Part shown: positions 10,938-22,882 of the stretch, in pieces
Layout of the letters: each line of letters opens with the position of its first letter
Numbering within the stretch: position 1 is the first letter of the stretch
NCBI GenBank assembly: GCA_977006965.1
Contig: OZ345374.1
Span: 2,170,001-2,234,000, forward strand
Length of the DNA: 64,000 nucleotides
From: Phymatolithon calcareum
Taxonomy: Eukaryota > Rhodophyta > Florideophyceae > Hapalidiales
Direction: 5' to 3'
Made by a program: the position numbers and the translations under genes
The notes under the pieces: model-generated
What the model saw: only the letters and a program-made list of their open reading frames with translations
Told to the model about the DNA's origin: nothing
Database searches by the model: none

Positions 10938-12420
10938 CAACTTGGGATTTGAGTTTCTCTCCGGTATATCGCCCGTTTAAAAAATTTTCTGTCGACTTCA
11001 CTCTGTATAGAACCTTCTTGCTCTATTGTTATAAGTAGTTCGGTTGTCTTCTCGCTATGGATGCGTGTTCTCGTTGCTTTCTGTACTACTTGGAGTAAGT
11101 TGAAAGAACTAATAACAGATTTTCACAATCTTGTCCAAAGCGGAACATCCATGTATGTCTCTGACAGTTTCGTCAACGTCTAATTGACAGACTTTTCGAA
11201 TTTTTAGGATAGATTCTGATCTGATCTGAGTAGCGAAAAGTCCCTTTCCCGAGGATTGCGAAGCGCCTTTCGATGGAGCTTTGGATTGCCGTAAGTGACC
11301 GTGAACATACTTTCCCTTACAGAATCGCCACATGCGTACATCCTACATCACTTTGCATTGTTGGATTACCAGCGGCCACTTTCGGGAGTTAATGATGTAA
11401 TCAAATTGGGATGGGCCGAGTCCCGGCACTTTGTTCATTTATATGTACGTGGATCGCCGTTTGACGCTCTAAAAGCATGTTGAGGATGCCCGCAGCTCTT
11501 ACGTTTGCAATAAACGGTGCAGTATTTTTCCGCCATTGACTGATTTGGAGTGCATGCGCAGGCGTCCTAGCAGTGAGCCTCCATCAGAATTCCTTTGTAG
11601 TCTGCTGTTAAAGTCTCCTAGCAGTATCACACAGTCGCTTTGCGGGACATGTGCTAGAAACTCGTCGAGGAGCTTGTAATCGTCATGATGAGGGATGCCT
11701 GCTAACCAGATTTCCAGCCAAGGTAATGGCTGCCGTTCGCATAATACACGCGGCTGCTATGTCTTACCTGTGAAGCTTGACCAATTCAAGAAACTCTCTT
11801 TCAGAAAATTTGATGAGCACTCAATTTTTCTGACATTTTAGATGGATCCACTAACCTTGGTTGTAGAGCGATCGTAGGTCTTTCCATAAAAGTTAGGGAT
11901 GTGCAGGGCTTGGAGAGAACACAAGGGGCTGTTATTCGTAGGTATGCTCGGAAGCTTGAAGTTCTTGTCGTTAGTGTGGTGCCATGACCCAGTCCGGTAT
12001 TTCGGGACTGCAGCTGGTAGGTCGGCATTCATCTTTGAGGAGTATCATAACGCGTCTCATTTTGAGCTTAGCCCATATTGATAGATTAGCATTTCACGTA
12101 CAGTTTAGAACAACGGTATGCTAGGTGTAGTAACTGTTTATTTTTCTGCATTACAGTGCCACCGGTGGGCTATTAACCTAGCGGGTCGGCGCACCAAGGT
12201 AAAGCGCACCAAGTTGGACCGTAATGATCTTTCCTCGGATCTTTCCCACATCGGGATATACCTTGCATCCACTGTCTTCCTGTGTCTCCGAGTTAACGCT
12301 TCGGCTTCGGTAAGGGAACGTTCTCCCGGATCATACACGCATACTCAGTATGGCTTGATCCCCCCTCTCTTGGCGACATCAGAGCGCGGTTTCCGCCTTT
12401 GTGGGCCCCAACCAGTAGAG
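10938..12420. other. No gene recognised
   Basis: Short ORFs only, no terminal repeats or recognisable motifs. The low-complexity and AT-rich character fits decayed mobile DNA. Confidence 0.35.
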
Positions 12421-12860
12421 CTAACAGCCCCCACACTGGAACGCTTGAACGCTAGACACCACTGTACCATTGCGAGTCCGATTTCCACCAGTCATTTGCT
12501 CTGCCGCGTCATTCTCCCTTTTCTTAGTGGTTTTATTCCCCACCCCTCCTCGGCCTCGACTCTTCGTTGCGCTACAGTTAGAAGTACCGTTGAAGGAATT
12601 TCTGCCCTCTACGGCTTTGGTGTTAAGAGTCTCGACGACGGAGTTTTCGGTGGTGATTGTGGTCTGAAGCTCGTTCACCTTACGCATGAGAGCTCTGAAT
12701 GCAGCTGCGGTCTGAGCGTTGGGCTGGGAGCCATCGGGGTCATTTCTGTTTCGAAGAGTGCATGATGCGGCACATTGATCGAAAATGTCGGTGCTACCAA
12801 TTGTAAAGATGATGGTGTTTTGTTGAAAGTATTTATCTTTAGCAGCGGTTAGCGTGCTGG
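12421..12860 (-). pseudogene. Gag-like ORF remnant next to LTR relic
   Basis: The minus frame is open from about 12860 to the stop at 12421. It encodes a hydrophilic protein: FTIGSTDIFDQCAASC, AQTAAAFRALMRKVNELQTT, a basic Gly-Arg-Lys stretch, and a terminal FQCGGC. The composition and the immediately upstream minus-strand LTR relic suggest the gag part of an LTR retrotransposon whose remainder is lost or scrambled. The opposite-strand ORF 12118-12765 is longer but has no protein-like character. No zinc-knuckle spacing is complete. Confidence 0.28.
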
Positions 12861-12867
12861 GCCGTAA

Positions 12868-13055
12868 CTCAGCGGTCTGCAGATCAAAAATGCGGAAACG
12901 AGTGATTGCACACTCTGCAAAAAGGGGAACACTACTGACTCTAGATTAATTGTACGTTGAGCGTTAGTCGATGTCTGTGACTAATCAGTTCGTTCCTCTT
13001 GGTGGAGCCGTTTTACAGCTCCTGGGTCCATGCAAATAATGTCGTTGAATAAAGT
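12868..13055 (-). repeat. LTR relic, minus orientation
   Basis: Diverged partial match in reverse to the LTR at 46330: GTGATTGCACACTCTGCAAA, GCGTTAGTCGATGTCTGTGA, then CAGCTCCTGGGTCCATG and AATGTCGTTGAATA. The ACTGTGTTGACA block of the full LTR is missing, indicating an internal deletion. It sits directly upstream of the gag-like frame on the same strand. Confidence 0.5.
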
Positions 13056-14978
13056 TGATCGTACAGTTCTTCTGCTGGGGAGAGATTCTTTGCTTCAGTA
13101 GTCCAACTACTAAGAGTGTGCCCGCAATGATGCACTCTCTGTGAAACGATTCGATTAGTATCGGTCATTGTCCGCACGGGTTCACTTGATGACGGCAAGT
13201 GAACATACAGGGGGCAGATAGTTGTCGCACGGACACAAAGAGAACGGCATGAGAAAGTTATTCTTGTTATTGGAGCTCAGAATATGTTCAGGTAAGAAAC
13301 ACATGTAGCGGTATGCAAACACGTTGTGTCAGTAATAGATTGAGCTGAAGATTTAGTGATCGACGTTTTGCGAAAATCACTAATTCAGAATCTTGGATCC
13401 GTTATGCGAGAACTTCGTTCTTTGCGACTTACAACACTTCGGAACTTGGTGTCATCGTTATACTTAGATACCGTTTGGTGAGCTGGCGTGTCATGGCTGT
13501 GTATTCTTGCACAAAAACATTTTCCGCCGCATTATTGACAAGGCTTTCTTGGAATGTGATATATATCAGAAACATGCTCGGAAAAGCAGTTCGAATTTCC
13601 AAGATTAGAATCGACAAGTTGAAACAAAGTTCCGTGGTTTCATGCCGAAAACGATTCCCGACTGGCCCAATATTCTTAAAACGACCGTTTCCAAACTCTT
13701 GACGCGTGTTGCTGATGTTGTTCGCAGTGTACGATGAGTAAAATCTAATCTTCCCATGCGCCGAGAAGTAGTATTGTTCTAGTGCGCAAAGTGAATTCCT
13801 CGAGAAGAATGGCGGGAGGACCCTCCATCAGCGTCTCTGGGCACGATGCGTGGCACGGAGCGTTTGAGATATCAAGTATAATGACAAACGGTTACGAGCA
13901 CGGAGTAGCTAAGCGAAAGTTTTCTAAATTTTCAGAAAGTTTCTCTCGCCACATGTATCACGATGCTCCGTAAAATCAAAACTTTCACCAACCGCCAACT
14001 TGCAAGGGCCATTACTAACCGGAAAATATACTCTGAGAATAGTGTTTACTTTGATGTAAGAACTAGAGAATGTTCCCTTTCTAGCGGTGCACCTTTTTTT
14101 GAAAATGACCAACTCCTTGCTAGCGAAATTTTGGCATAAGAATCGAGAGTTTCGCATTTTTCCCGAAACTTACGACTTTCGCTCCCAACTTTTGCCTGAA
14201 AATACAAAATGCTTTATTGCATTCGCGGCATAAGTTAGAAATTTGGTTTCAATAGAGCTGACTTTCGCCAAAATATTTCCACGGGGCGAAACAGTTTCTG
14301 ATCTTTCGCGTCCTAAAGAAACAGCAAAAATGGTAAAAAGTGCTATTTTATCGTTCGCTTCGTCAAGACGTTGTCGAATTTTTATGATAAAAAACTGCAC
14401 GTAATTTTTTTCAACCTTTCTGTTCCATATAGCGCGACGGGCATTTTCATGGTTCTCAGAATGCGCACTCAGAGATGACTCTAGTCTGAGCGGGGCCAAC
14501 GTCAATCTACGGGGCACTAAGGAAGAGTAGGTGAATTACTCAGAGTTTTATCATGTTCAAAATTGTCCTAGTGGCAAAAATAGCAAAGATTTCCGGCAAG
14601 TCTCGGACCATTGCTCTTATCACCTATTTTCTCACCGTTCAGAGCCACCTCAATGGCAAGAAAGCTATAACATGTCATTTGTGCTCAGAGATATGAGGAG
14701 AGATCATTCAAACACAATTGAGAGGTTGCAAAATGGCAATAATTTCCACCCGGCATGAGTTTCAGCATATCGTGTAAAATATTAAAGTAGGCGTCTCCAC
14801 AGAATTTATCGATGTTCTTTATGTTCGATGTACATCGACTTTTCGATAAATCCCGCATCCCCCTGTAGATGTCAAACAATTTATTCTAAAAATTCATCTC
14901 GAAACGAACCAATCAGTATCACAAATCGACTAATAGCGACTCGAAGCTTGTCGAAAGCAAATGACCCACTTCTCATCC
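13056..14978. other. No recognised gene; one weak minus-strand ORF
   Basis: A 115-residue minus frame at 14170-14517 and a 77-residue minus frame at 13924-14157 have plausible composition but no recognisable motif and no conserved copy in the window. No repeat ends are seen. Confidence 0.3.
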
Positions 14979-15404
14979 TCAAGCTTCTAGCCCGAGATTG
15001 TTAACGGCTATTAGAAACGCACCAAGCTTCACCACGTGGTCCAGTACAATCTTCTCATTAATCACCTCCTCTAAGGTCATGGCAACATTCTCATGCCCCG
15101 GACCCTCCCTTTTAAGTGTGTCCAGAATTAAAATCACCCCATGCGAGATAGGCAGGTGTTACTCTTTCGATTCGGCGCCCCGCACAAAGGCCTTTGTGCA
15201 ATTATCATCATTTACAGCTCGTATTCTCTTCGTAACCAGACGTCCAGCCTCCATGAATTCGTCCTCTGTGATAATCCCTGTCCGCTCCTGGTCCACTGTC
15301 ACGAGCGCGAATCGGATGGTGTACTTCTCCAGCTTAGTCAGCTCAGCGAGGGGAAAGAGCCTCTCGATAGCTTCCGCAGCTTGAATATGCATCAAATTTC
15401 TCAC
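14979..15404 (-). pseudogene. EF-hand-like protein fragment
   Basis: The minus frame contains a loop with canonical EF-hand spacing (DQERTGIITEDE: acidic at 1, 3 and 12, Gly at 6, Ile at 8) followed by a helix FMEAGRLVTKRI. The same frame continues after one TAA with helical, protein-like text (HENVAMTLEEVINEKIVLDH, VVKLGAFLIAVNNLG). EF-hands bind calcium. Only one loop is visible. Either a single nonsense change or an intron near GAAAGAGTAACACC explains the stop. There is no ATG-initiated full gene, so it is likely a fragment. Confidence 0.3.
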
Positions 15405-16089
15405 ATTTTAGTGTTATGCACAATCAAAGAGTCTGCGAAGACAGAAACAGCATCGACCCAAGTAGTTCCAGTCGCGCTTTCCGAAGCGAAGCCTAATTAT
15501 CATTTGGATAAATGCCGTGAGCTCTACTTCGTTGGCGGTAAACAATGTGTACGGATCGTCATCATAACAGGACCCACTTGTGTGTTCCCGCAAGTCTATT
15601 GACTGTGCTCCGGGGATAGTCTACAGGTTTTTGTTGGCTTGTTTTTCTTTCATCCTCATTCTGTTTAGTCTCTCCCGCTCTTTCCTTCTCTTTCCTCTCT
15701 TGGGCTTTTCTCACTCAAGTGTTCTTTTCAGCCTGGCTCTAAAGTAATCTAGCAATCAAAGAAGCTACGCGATAGGAGCAAGGATCGTCAAACAGCTTGG
15801 CTCCGCGACACTGGTAGTATCATTCGCCTGAAAAACTGCCAACCAGCAATCGACGGAATTGATTTCGTCAAAGCCCAATTCTAATACACTACAAGTTCTT
15901 GATAGAAAAACATCCCGACGCTGAATCTGGAAAAATCTCGGGCAATCCGAGGAAAACATCTAAATTTACTTCCTAGTCTACAGAAGACGAATATTAATTA
16001 AATGCGTTTGTCGTGAGTATCCAGGAACCGAACGACTTGTTCAGCTCCCTAATGAAACGACGGCAGATGCCGGACGTCCATACAACTTG
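15405..16089. other. No gene recognised
   Basis: Pyrimidine-rich patch around 15655-15720 (CTCTCCCGCTCTTTCC and similar). No coding frame with family features. Confidence 0.35.
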
Positions 16090-16245
16090 TCTAGGCAGAA
16101 ACTCCAGGAGGGATGTAGTGCTTTCGGCAGGATGTCTTACAGTTCGCTTGGTCAGAAACTCCGATGGGACGTAGTGACTTTGGCAAGGTGCGCCAACTAT
16201 GCTGGGTCAGAAACTCCGTAAGGATGTAGTGACTTCGGCAGGAGT
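16090..16245. repeat. Imperfect tandem repeat, three units of ~51-59 bp
   Basis: The motif CAGAAACTCC followed by GGATGTAGTG and TTCGGCAGG-like text recurs at about 16098, 16155 and 16206. The units are diverged and there is no clear reading frame through them. Confidence 0.6.
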
Positions 16246-17780
16246 GGTTCAGTCCAATGGTACGCAATGGACGGTTGCTCGGCAGTGTGAATGCGTTGCT
16301 GATTTTCGTCGGAAGAGTAAGTTTATCTTTCGATATCCTTGCGGGTTAGGTTGTGGTTGGTAAAGTTGATAGCGGTGACTTCCTCGAGAAAGACTTCGAT
16401 CACCGCTTAAGTAGTCTCTACATCACTCCATCTACCTCTGACTGTCTAGCTACATTCTCGCAAGGTATCCGAAGTGTCAGCGCGCGACACAATGCGTTTC
16501 ACACCGTTCGTAATCCGCGCCAGTAGACTTTCTTGGCTCACAGTCGGTCGACATTGCTAGCAGGCAACGGTAATTCCATTTGACTGTCGGTCCCCAACGG
16601 ATTGATAAACTCGCTGCCGGTGGTTAGTGAGACAGCGTTTCTTGCTGGGGGTTGCGGGAAAATTCGAAAGTCCGATTTTTTTTGAAATATGCACCTGCAT
16701 TATTGGCCATAGGCGAATTAATCAGAAAACCTCACGATGCACATTTGATAAAAGTTGTAAAAACAATTCGTTGATTGCGATCTAATGCTTTTGATACGGC
16801 GCGTTTCTGAAAGATGATGCCTAACATACTCGACACATTTGTCAAATATAATGGGTGATCATGACCCACCTCACTGCAGATCACATCATGTGATCCGCAA
16901 TGCGGTGGGCCACACCAATCAAAGATTTAGAGGTGACAGCCAGCGTAAAATTCGTTGTTTGGGTCAAAAACGTTTTGGTGCATTTCCAATTGTAACTGCT
17001 GTGCAGTGCCGTATTGCACTACTGGTGTATGTTCTATTTGTTTCTCAAAATGTCTTCATAGAGAGCTTCATCGATGTTAGTTGACTCGAATGTTCGAATG
17101 TTCGCTTTCTTTGAACTTCGCTTGCCGAATTCTCGCCAGTTCTATAACTTTATGCACAAATGGACACGAATTATGGTAGCAATGACCAAGGTATTCAAAC
17201 ATTCAGTGCAATAAATAAGCACAATCAATCGAACGGCAAGAATTGGCTGGTCAAAGTTGCCGAACGTTCGGCAATTCAGCGATTTTTTGAAATTTTACCT
17301 ACCGAACTTTTGTGGAAAGCATGAACATTTTAGAGATCGCTGTGATGTAGTATGTTCTACAAGCTATTCGTGATAAAGATTCGCAGTAAACTGTTCTGCT
17401 GTCTCGCGAACTCACTACTGGGAGCTCATTAAAAATTGACAAACTAGAACTTCAGCAACAAAACGGACGAACGTTCGCTGAAAGTTTGGCGAATTTTTGC
17501 TCTATTGAACGATTAAGTCTATTGAGTGTGTTAGCAACAAAGCAACTGTGCAATGGAATGTCGGAATGCACTGACGCATGCCTATGTTGGAACATCACTG
17601 CATCTGACTGGAAATACTTATTTCTCTGTCCAAAAAGGACACAGGGTTACAGTACTTGCCGGGTGACCGCTCCAATTTATTAGTAAAAATCTTGCATAGC
17701 ACTTTCGCGCCCTTATGGGAGGATCTTTAAGATGTACGTTTGAGAATGTTCGAAATTAGCTCGAAATCCGGGGTCGCTCG
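16246..17780. other. No gene recognised; scattered GAACGTTCG-type palindromes
   Basis: AT-rich stretch with short palindromic words such as GAACGTTCG and TCGAATGTTCG repeated between about 17085 and 17480, and GATCACATCATGTGATC near 16880. No coding frame is convincing. Confidence 0.35.
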
Positions 17781-18026
17781 ATGGCCCCGCGATACGGGCT
17801 AACTATAGAAAGAAGTTTTGCCCCGAAAAGCAGAAATATATTTAAAAGTTTGAATAAGCATTGTTCTGTTTGTAAGAAATTTGTCAGCGGCACTCTAGAG
17901 CCAAAGTGCACGAAGTGCAAAAATCGGCTCCTTGCCATCGTAGCTGCACACCATTGCTGTGCAGATCAGTGCATGAGTTCGAGTGAGTCAAAAAACTTAG
18001 TTGGCTCTTTCTGCTCAGGCGGGTGA
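17781..18026 (+). CDS. Small Cys-rich ORF
   Basis: An ATG-initiated 81-residue frame with cysteine pairs CSVC and CTKC separated by about 12 residues, then HHCCADQC further on, suggesting a zinc-binding ribbon or cluster. A partly similar Cys block (CHRNHCTDQFM) can be read near 63550. Such clusters accompany some DNA-transposon proteins. No family is assigned and it may be an exon of a larger decayed gene. Confidence 0.25.
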   Translation: MAPRYGLTIERSFAPKSRNIFKSLNKHCSVCKKFVSGTLEPKCTKCKNRLLAIVAAHHCCADQCMSSSESKNLVGSFCSGG

Positions 18027-18690
18027 AGAAACAACATTTCTCAAATCTTAAATTGTTAAGCATATATGCCAAGCTATCCGCATACTGTTCACGCCAGTAC
18101 ACATCCGCCCCGAGGGAAATCAAGATAGAACGGGGACACGGTTGGCGTGGCGGAGTTCATGCATCACCGGCAAGCGGCAGCGGCAGCGCTCGGCCGCAAC
18201 GGCCGTTATTCCCGATCCGCCCAGCTCCCCGGTCCGGAATCATCAACATGCCTTGTCCCGTGTGTTTGCGACCAACCTTGCATACTCAGAGTTTCCAAGA
18301 TCATCTTCCGTCGGGGAGATTCCCTTTACCGATTTTTCTGTCAACTTATGCAGTAGTATGATTTGTTTTGTTCCCGCGCTTTCTTGTTTTTCAATTTCAT
18401 TGCATTCATGGCAATTGCCGAGCGGTAAGTACCCTAGGCTAGATTCCGGCCGACGCCGCTAATACAGAGCTGTCCTTCGACAGCTGGATCTGCGATGGCT
18501 AAAATAAAAGCTTGAGAGCACCTTCCCATGCGGGAAGGGGGTAACCATTTTTCTGGTGCCCAATTTGTTGCTGGCGAGACACGCGCGGACGCGAGCCCAG
18601 GCGGGAGTACGAACACATACACAAATGGAATTCCAGGAATTATTTTGATAGATCAGAAGTGTTTATAAGACTCCAGAGACATACATTCAA
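18027..18690. other. Contains a GC-rich island without assignable gene
   Basis: Bases 18120-18310 are distinctly GC-rich. On the minus strand one frame reads KLTEKSVKGISPTEDDLGNS and similar text, which looks exon-like, but it is short and no family is recognised. Plus-strand frames are also open. Coding strand is undecided. Confidence 0.3.
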
Positions 18691-19150
18691 ATTTATGGAC
18701 AACTAGAACTACTTCTGGACGTACAGAAAGAAGTATGGGGCTCCAGAACGGTGTATTGTAATTTCTGGAGTTACAGAACGTTTTCTGGGGCCCCAAAGCT
18801 GTCCTTACCAATTCATGGACAATCAGAACTACTATTGGGGCTACAGATATACGAATGGAAAGGACTAGCCCTTCGGCAGTCTCACAGCTCCTTCTAATAG
18901 TTGATCAGATAATTATAATCGAATTTATGGACAACAAGAACTACTTCTGGATGTACAGAAATAGTTATGGAGCTCTAGATAGTATATTATAGTTTCTGGA
19001 GTCACGGAACGTTTTCTGAGGCCCCAGAGCTCTCTATACCAATTAATGGAGATATAGAACTACTATTGGGGCTATAGATATGCGGATAGAAAGGACTATA
19101 TCGCTTCCGGAATCTCACAGCTCCTAAAAGTTGATCAGTGATATGCACTT
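18691..19150. repeat. Tandem duplication, two units of ~232 bp
   Basis: Bases from about 18691 recur from about 18923 (AATTTATGGACAAC, AGAACTACTTCTGG, TTTCTGGAG, GAACGTTTTCTG, AACTACTATTGGGGCTA, GTTGATCAG) with many substitutions. Each unit itself contains repeated TCTGGAG-type words. Related text reappears near 22030-22120. It is noncoding. Confidence 0.65.
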
Positions 19151-19655
19151 AAATCTGTTTCCGGACCTCTAGTGTCTATGTGACAGAATTTTTACCTCAA
19201 TTGAGGGAATGAAATTCATATTACTCTTGCAAAAGAAGGCTATAAATTATAATGCTCGTAAAAGTCGTCAAGCTCATGGATCGCAACAACCTGCTTTGTA
19301 CAAGAGTCTCAACAAGTAAAAGTGTGGCAGACGTATATGCTGGTGTCACAACATACGTTATGACACCATCAAGCTTAGTCCGTGATGAGCATACCAGGCT
19401 CGTTTTACTCACTTCGAGAACTCTGTAGTTAGTTTGCACAGCAAAGAAGTCGTCATCCCATTCACAATGTTCCTCTTCCTTTTCGTGGAAGTTAAGTGGG
19501 TTCCTACACCGCTCCCGAATATAAATAGATGATCTGAATTGACTGAACGTTGGTGACTACTTCGGACGACAGCAATATATACGGAACTAATCTTAATCTT
19601 CTGCACCGGGTGCTGAATTAGAATTCATTTTATGCCCAGTGACGTGCTTGCACGA

Positions 19656-21637
19656 CTAGTGTCTATGTGCCGGAAATTTACCCTCAATTGAGGGGCACTT
19701 TTCCCTCAATTGAGGGAAGAGATTCATTCAATTTTTTGTTCATGAAAGTTACTCGCTATCAAGCGCATCAACAGCGCCAAGCTCATAGATGTCTTCAGCA
19801 TGCTTAGTGAAGCAGTTCCTAACAGTAGAAATGCCGCAAATGTATATTGTGGCACTATCAAGCGTATTACTTTGTGAGAACACAATGGTCGAGGTATTGC
19901 ATTTTCAAACTCTGCAGTTGTTTTGCACAACCTCTGCAATCATCCTTTTACTTTTCTTAAGGGTAACGTGGCGTCTAAAACTTCTCTCGAATGCAAAAGT
20001 ACGCTCTGGCGCGACTGAACGTCGACAAGTAATGCGCGTGTCAAATGCTGTCGATGACTTGCTCTCCCGGTACTTCACAAAACCTTCAATGCGTCATGTG
20101 CTGCTGACACTCTGCATGGGCACCAGAGAATAACAGCTAGCTATCAACCTACAAAATCGCCAGAAGAGTTAGATGGCCCCTATGAACTATAGGCGCACTT
20201 CGTGAATCTTTGCAGAGTCAGCACTCACCAAGCATGAATCCGCACATGCAATGCACCTTATACCGGCATACACAGTCACAAGACAGCACAGAACTGCCAT
20301 TCCGTGGGCCATCTCGCCTTCAAAATCTCTTTGACACAGTGTGCTTTCTGCGGTCATTCGTGGGATCGACAATATCTTGACCGAGGTGACCAGCGGCACT
20401 GCGCAGAGTACATGTCGCCTAATTCACTTGATTACACTCTGAATGAAATCAACCGGAGGTATTTGGCCACCGGCATCTCTGTTTTGGAAGAAGAAGGACC
20501 GGAGAGATACTTCTTCGGCCTGGTAGACTTCCAAAAAGCGCTCTCAGCGCCGAACTCAACTCTTGCCATGAGGACGAGTATTTCGAAAAACTTAATAGGC
20601 TCTGTCACTGTAGTCTCTTTTCGCCCCTTTCTTCTCAGCTTACCAGACGTCCAAGCAGCAAGTTTTCGCTGATAACTTGGGGAAAAATCGTCACCACGCA
20701 ATCGTACTTCGAATGAAGTCCAATACCACAAATCTCGAATAAGAAGTCTCCGTTTAGAGTGCGAAGTTTCCAGAACTGAGAGTAAAATCGTCTCTAAAAC
20801 GAACATATAACTTCCGCTTATACCTTGGGACCAAATGAGCGCACGTATTCGGCTCGCGGTCTGGCGTGATGACATCAAGTTCCCGGTGCGATGTTTGGTC
20901 TCAAGGGCCTTGTAAGACTTAGGCGAGAGTGCTCGGAAGAGGGCATTTAGAGCTTCTGAAGGTTGTATCGAAGCTTGTATGCCCTTCCGAGGAGCATGTG
21001 ATCGCGACTGTAGACGATAAACAGGCGTTTCGCGATGAAGATTAGCAAGGATGAACACTGTAAGCAGGCCTGGGCGGCACCGCGCTTTTGCCGGTGTTGG
21101 TTCGGTTCAAGCTGCTGAGTGTCTGTAATGTCATCGTCAGCGTTCTCTGCCTTGACGTTGACAATGTGGACTGTCTTAATCTTAGTCTTCTTCAATGGAT
21201 GACGAATCAGAACCCATTTCAGGCGATGTAACATGCTCGCGCGACCATTGATTTTTCCCCGAGTACATTCTGAACCATACTACTCACCTTTTTTAACTTC
21301 GAAATTGCTCCGTATAGTCTGGAGCACTCTGCAAAACCGCTTGCAGATGCTGCCTTGGTGTGTACTGATGTATCGACCGCGCGCGGCCACTGTTTTTCTC
21401 CTGGAATGGCAGGTCTGGTACGTCTGAGTGACCAACATATTTTCGTTTCTGGCGCCGAACGAAGAGAATTTAAGGTAGTAGTGTGGATACTCCTCGCACA
21501 GAAGATGAGCCAGGCTTTACGAATATGGCGTGAGCGATCTGTTTCGAATTTGCTTTATGAATTTTTTCAAGCTTTCAAATCGCCCCTCAATTGATGGAAA
21601 TACCCTCAATTGAGGGGGTTCGGCACATAGACACTAG
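19656..21637. mobile_element. ~2-kb TIR element, copy A (nested)
   Basis: Ends CTAGTGTCTATGTGCCG and its exact reverse. Just inside lie the palindromic words CCCTCAATTGAGGGG, twice on the left and twice on the right. It is about 85-90 percent similar by eye to the copy at 53672-55624 over its length. No consistent target duplication was found, so the exact cut site is uncertain. Internal frames are short; no transposase is recognised, suggesting a non-autonomous element. Confidence 0.6.
20304..20672 (+). CDS. Conserved ORF of 2-kb TIR element (copy A)
   Basis: A 122-residue frame whose central part (CAFCGHSWDR, DRGDQR.C, MSPNSLD.TL.EINRRY, RYFFGLVD.QKALSAPNST) is kept in copy B at 54362. CAFC plus a later Cys could bind zinc. 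Substitutions between copies are not clearly biased to synonymous sites and the opposite strand is also open here (20432-21058), so coding status is uncertain. Confidence 0.28.
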   Translation: MGHLAFKISLTQCAFCGHSWDRQYLDRGDQRHCAEYMSPNSLDYTLNEINRRYLATGISVLEEEGPERYFFGLVDFQKALSAPNSTLAMRTSISKNLIGSVTVVSFRPFLLSLPDVQAASFR

Positions 21638-22003
21638 TGATTTCATCATCAATTACTTCTTGAAACGTGCCAATCACATATATGGATGTGGAAAGGGCTC
21701 CCTGAAGTCTGCAATGTTCTTCTAGATTGGTCACCGTCGTTTCTATGTCATATAAAAGATGCGCTGACCCTTGGGCAGTTGAATTTTTCTTGCGTCTCGG
21801 CAGGTCTCATTCTTGTAAGTGGACAACACATATTCAATCGGAGTACATAATGAAGCGCTTATAGGTTAGTAGTTGCGGTGCTCCTCGCACAGAAGAAAAG
21901 CCCGGCTTTACGAATATTGCGTGAGCGAACTGTCTTGCCTTCGCGCTATAGATTTTTTTAAATCGCCCCTCAAGTCAGGGTGTTCGTCACATAGATATTA
22001 GAA

Positions 22004-22882
22004 GAGTCCATTCAATTCGCGGGAGAACATTCCTTTTCTGGAGGTGCGAAGTATTCTTGGAAGCTCATATCTTATTTCTGGAGGTACAAACGTAACTCTG
22101 GAACTAATAATTAGGTTCTGATGATACAGGAATGAGTTTGACAACTCAGAAATATATCTCGGCTCGAGAAGAAGCCCATCTAGAATCTAGGAATGCTAAG
22201 TTGCACATATCGACTCTGGCCGGGAAAGGAGAAATTTCAATCTCATTGCTCTGCTTCTTTGTACTTTCTGACCATAAATGCGGAGGAAATGTGTTGTCGG
22301 ACTTACTGCGTATGGGGGAGCGGTCTGTAGAGTAGCTTTCTTCTGAACACATAGGAGCTATTACCTCATCGAACACTAAAATTATGTGCTTCGGAAAGAC
22401 TATAAAATAAAGTTCTGCGCTCCGATTGCTCACAGGCGGAGCCAAATTGGAACCAAGAATAAGCTAACTTCATCCGAAACAGTTGAGCTATTCAACAGAA
22501 GATATATAGGAGTCAAATCAGTTCACATGTTGCGACTCTGTATCAGTTCACATGTTTCGACTCTACGAGGGATTGAAGCCTCCAGAGGGGTCTTTTGATG
22601 CGTCGCACAGGGGTCGCGAGCTTAAAAAAAGGCGAAGTATTCGATACTTAGGTCCAGCGACCCCTCTATTCTATGAGCAAACTGAAACTTTTGACTTTCT
22701 CACAATACGTCCCTTATTCGATTTTTATTGGTACACTTGGCTTCGTCGCAGAGGATCAGTTTTTTGGAAACAGTGTGTGATTTCAGAAACTTTGGATTAT
22801 TTTATATTTCAGGGCTCCATGTATGACTGACAACTCCAATCATAATCCAAGCGGGGTCGGAATCGCAGTACAGTCCTGGCAC
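22004..22882. other. No gene recognised
   Basis: Begins with text related to the 18.7-19.1 kb tandem repeat (TTTCTGGAGGT). A duplicated phrase AGTTCACATGTT occurs near 22519 and 22545. No convincing coding frame. Confidence 0.35.

Larger units (their letters stand above)
19169..22003. mobile_element. Outer copy of CCTCAATTGAGG TIR element, interrupted
   Basis: Left end CTAGTGTCTATGTGACAGAA followed by CCTCAATTGAGGG. The right end at 21965-22003 is the diverged reverse (GTCACATAGATATTAG). The interior left part is homologous to the interior left part of the element at 19656. That element is inserted within this one. Removing the insert leaves about 850 bp, so this outer copy is a deleted relative. 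Confidence 0.5.

Noticed and set aside
12118-12765. Longest plus-strand ORF in its region (215 residues)
   Set aside because: It is the complement of a more protein-like minus frame next to a minus-strand LTR relic and has no recognisable motif.
14998-15384. 128-residue plus ORF
   Set aside because: Lies opposite the EF-hand-like minus frame and lacks protein-family features.
16090-16245. Possible CRISPR-like array
   Set aside because: Only three diverged units, no constant repeat with unique spacers, and a eukaryotic context.
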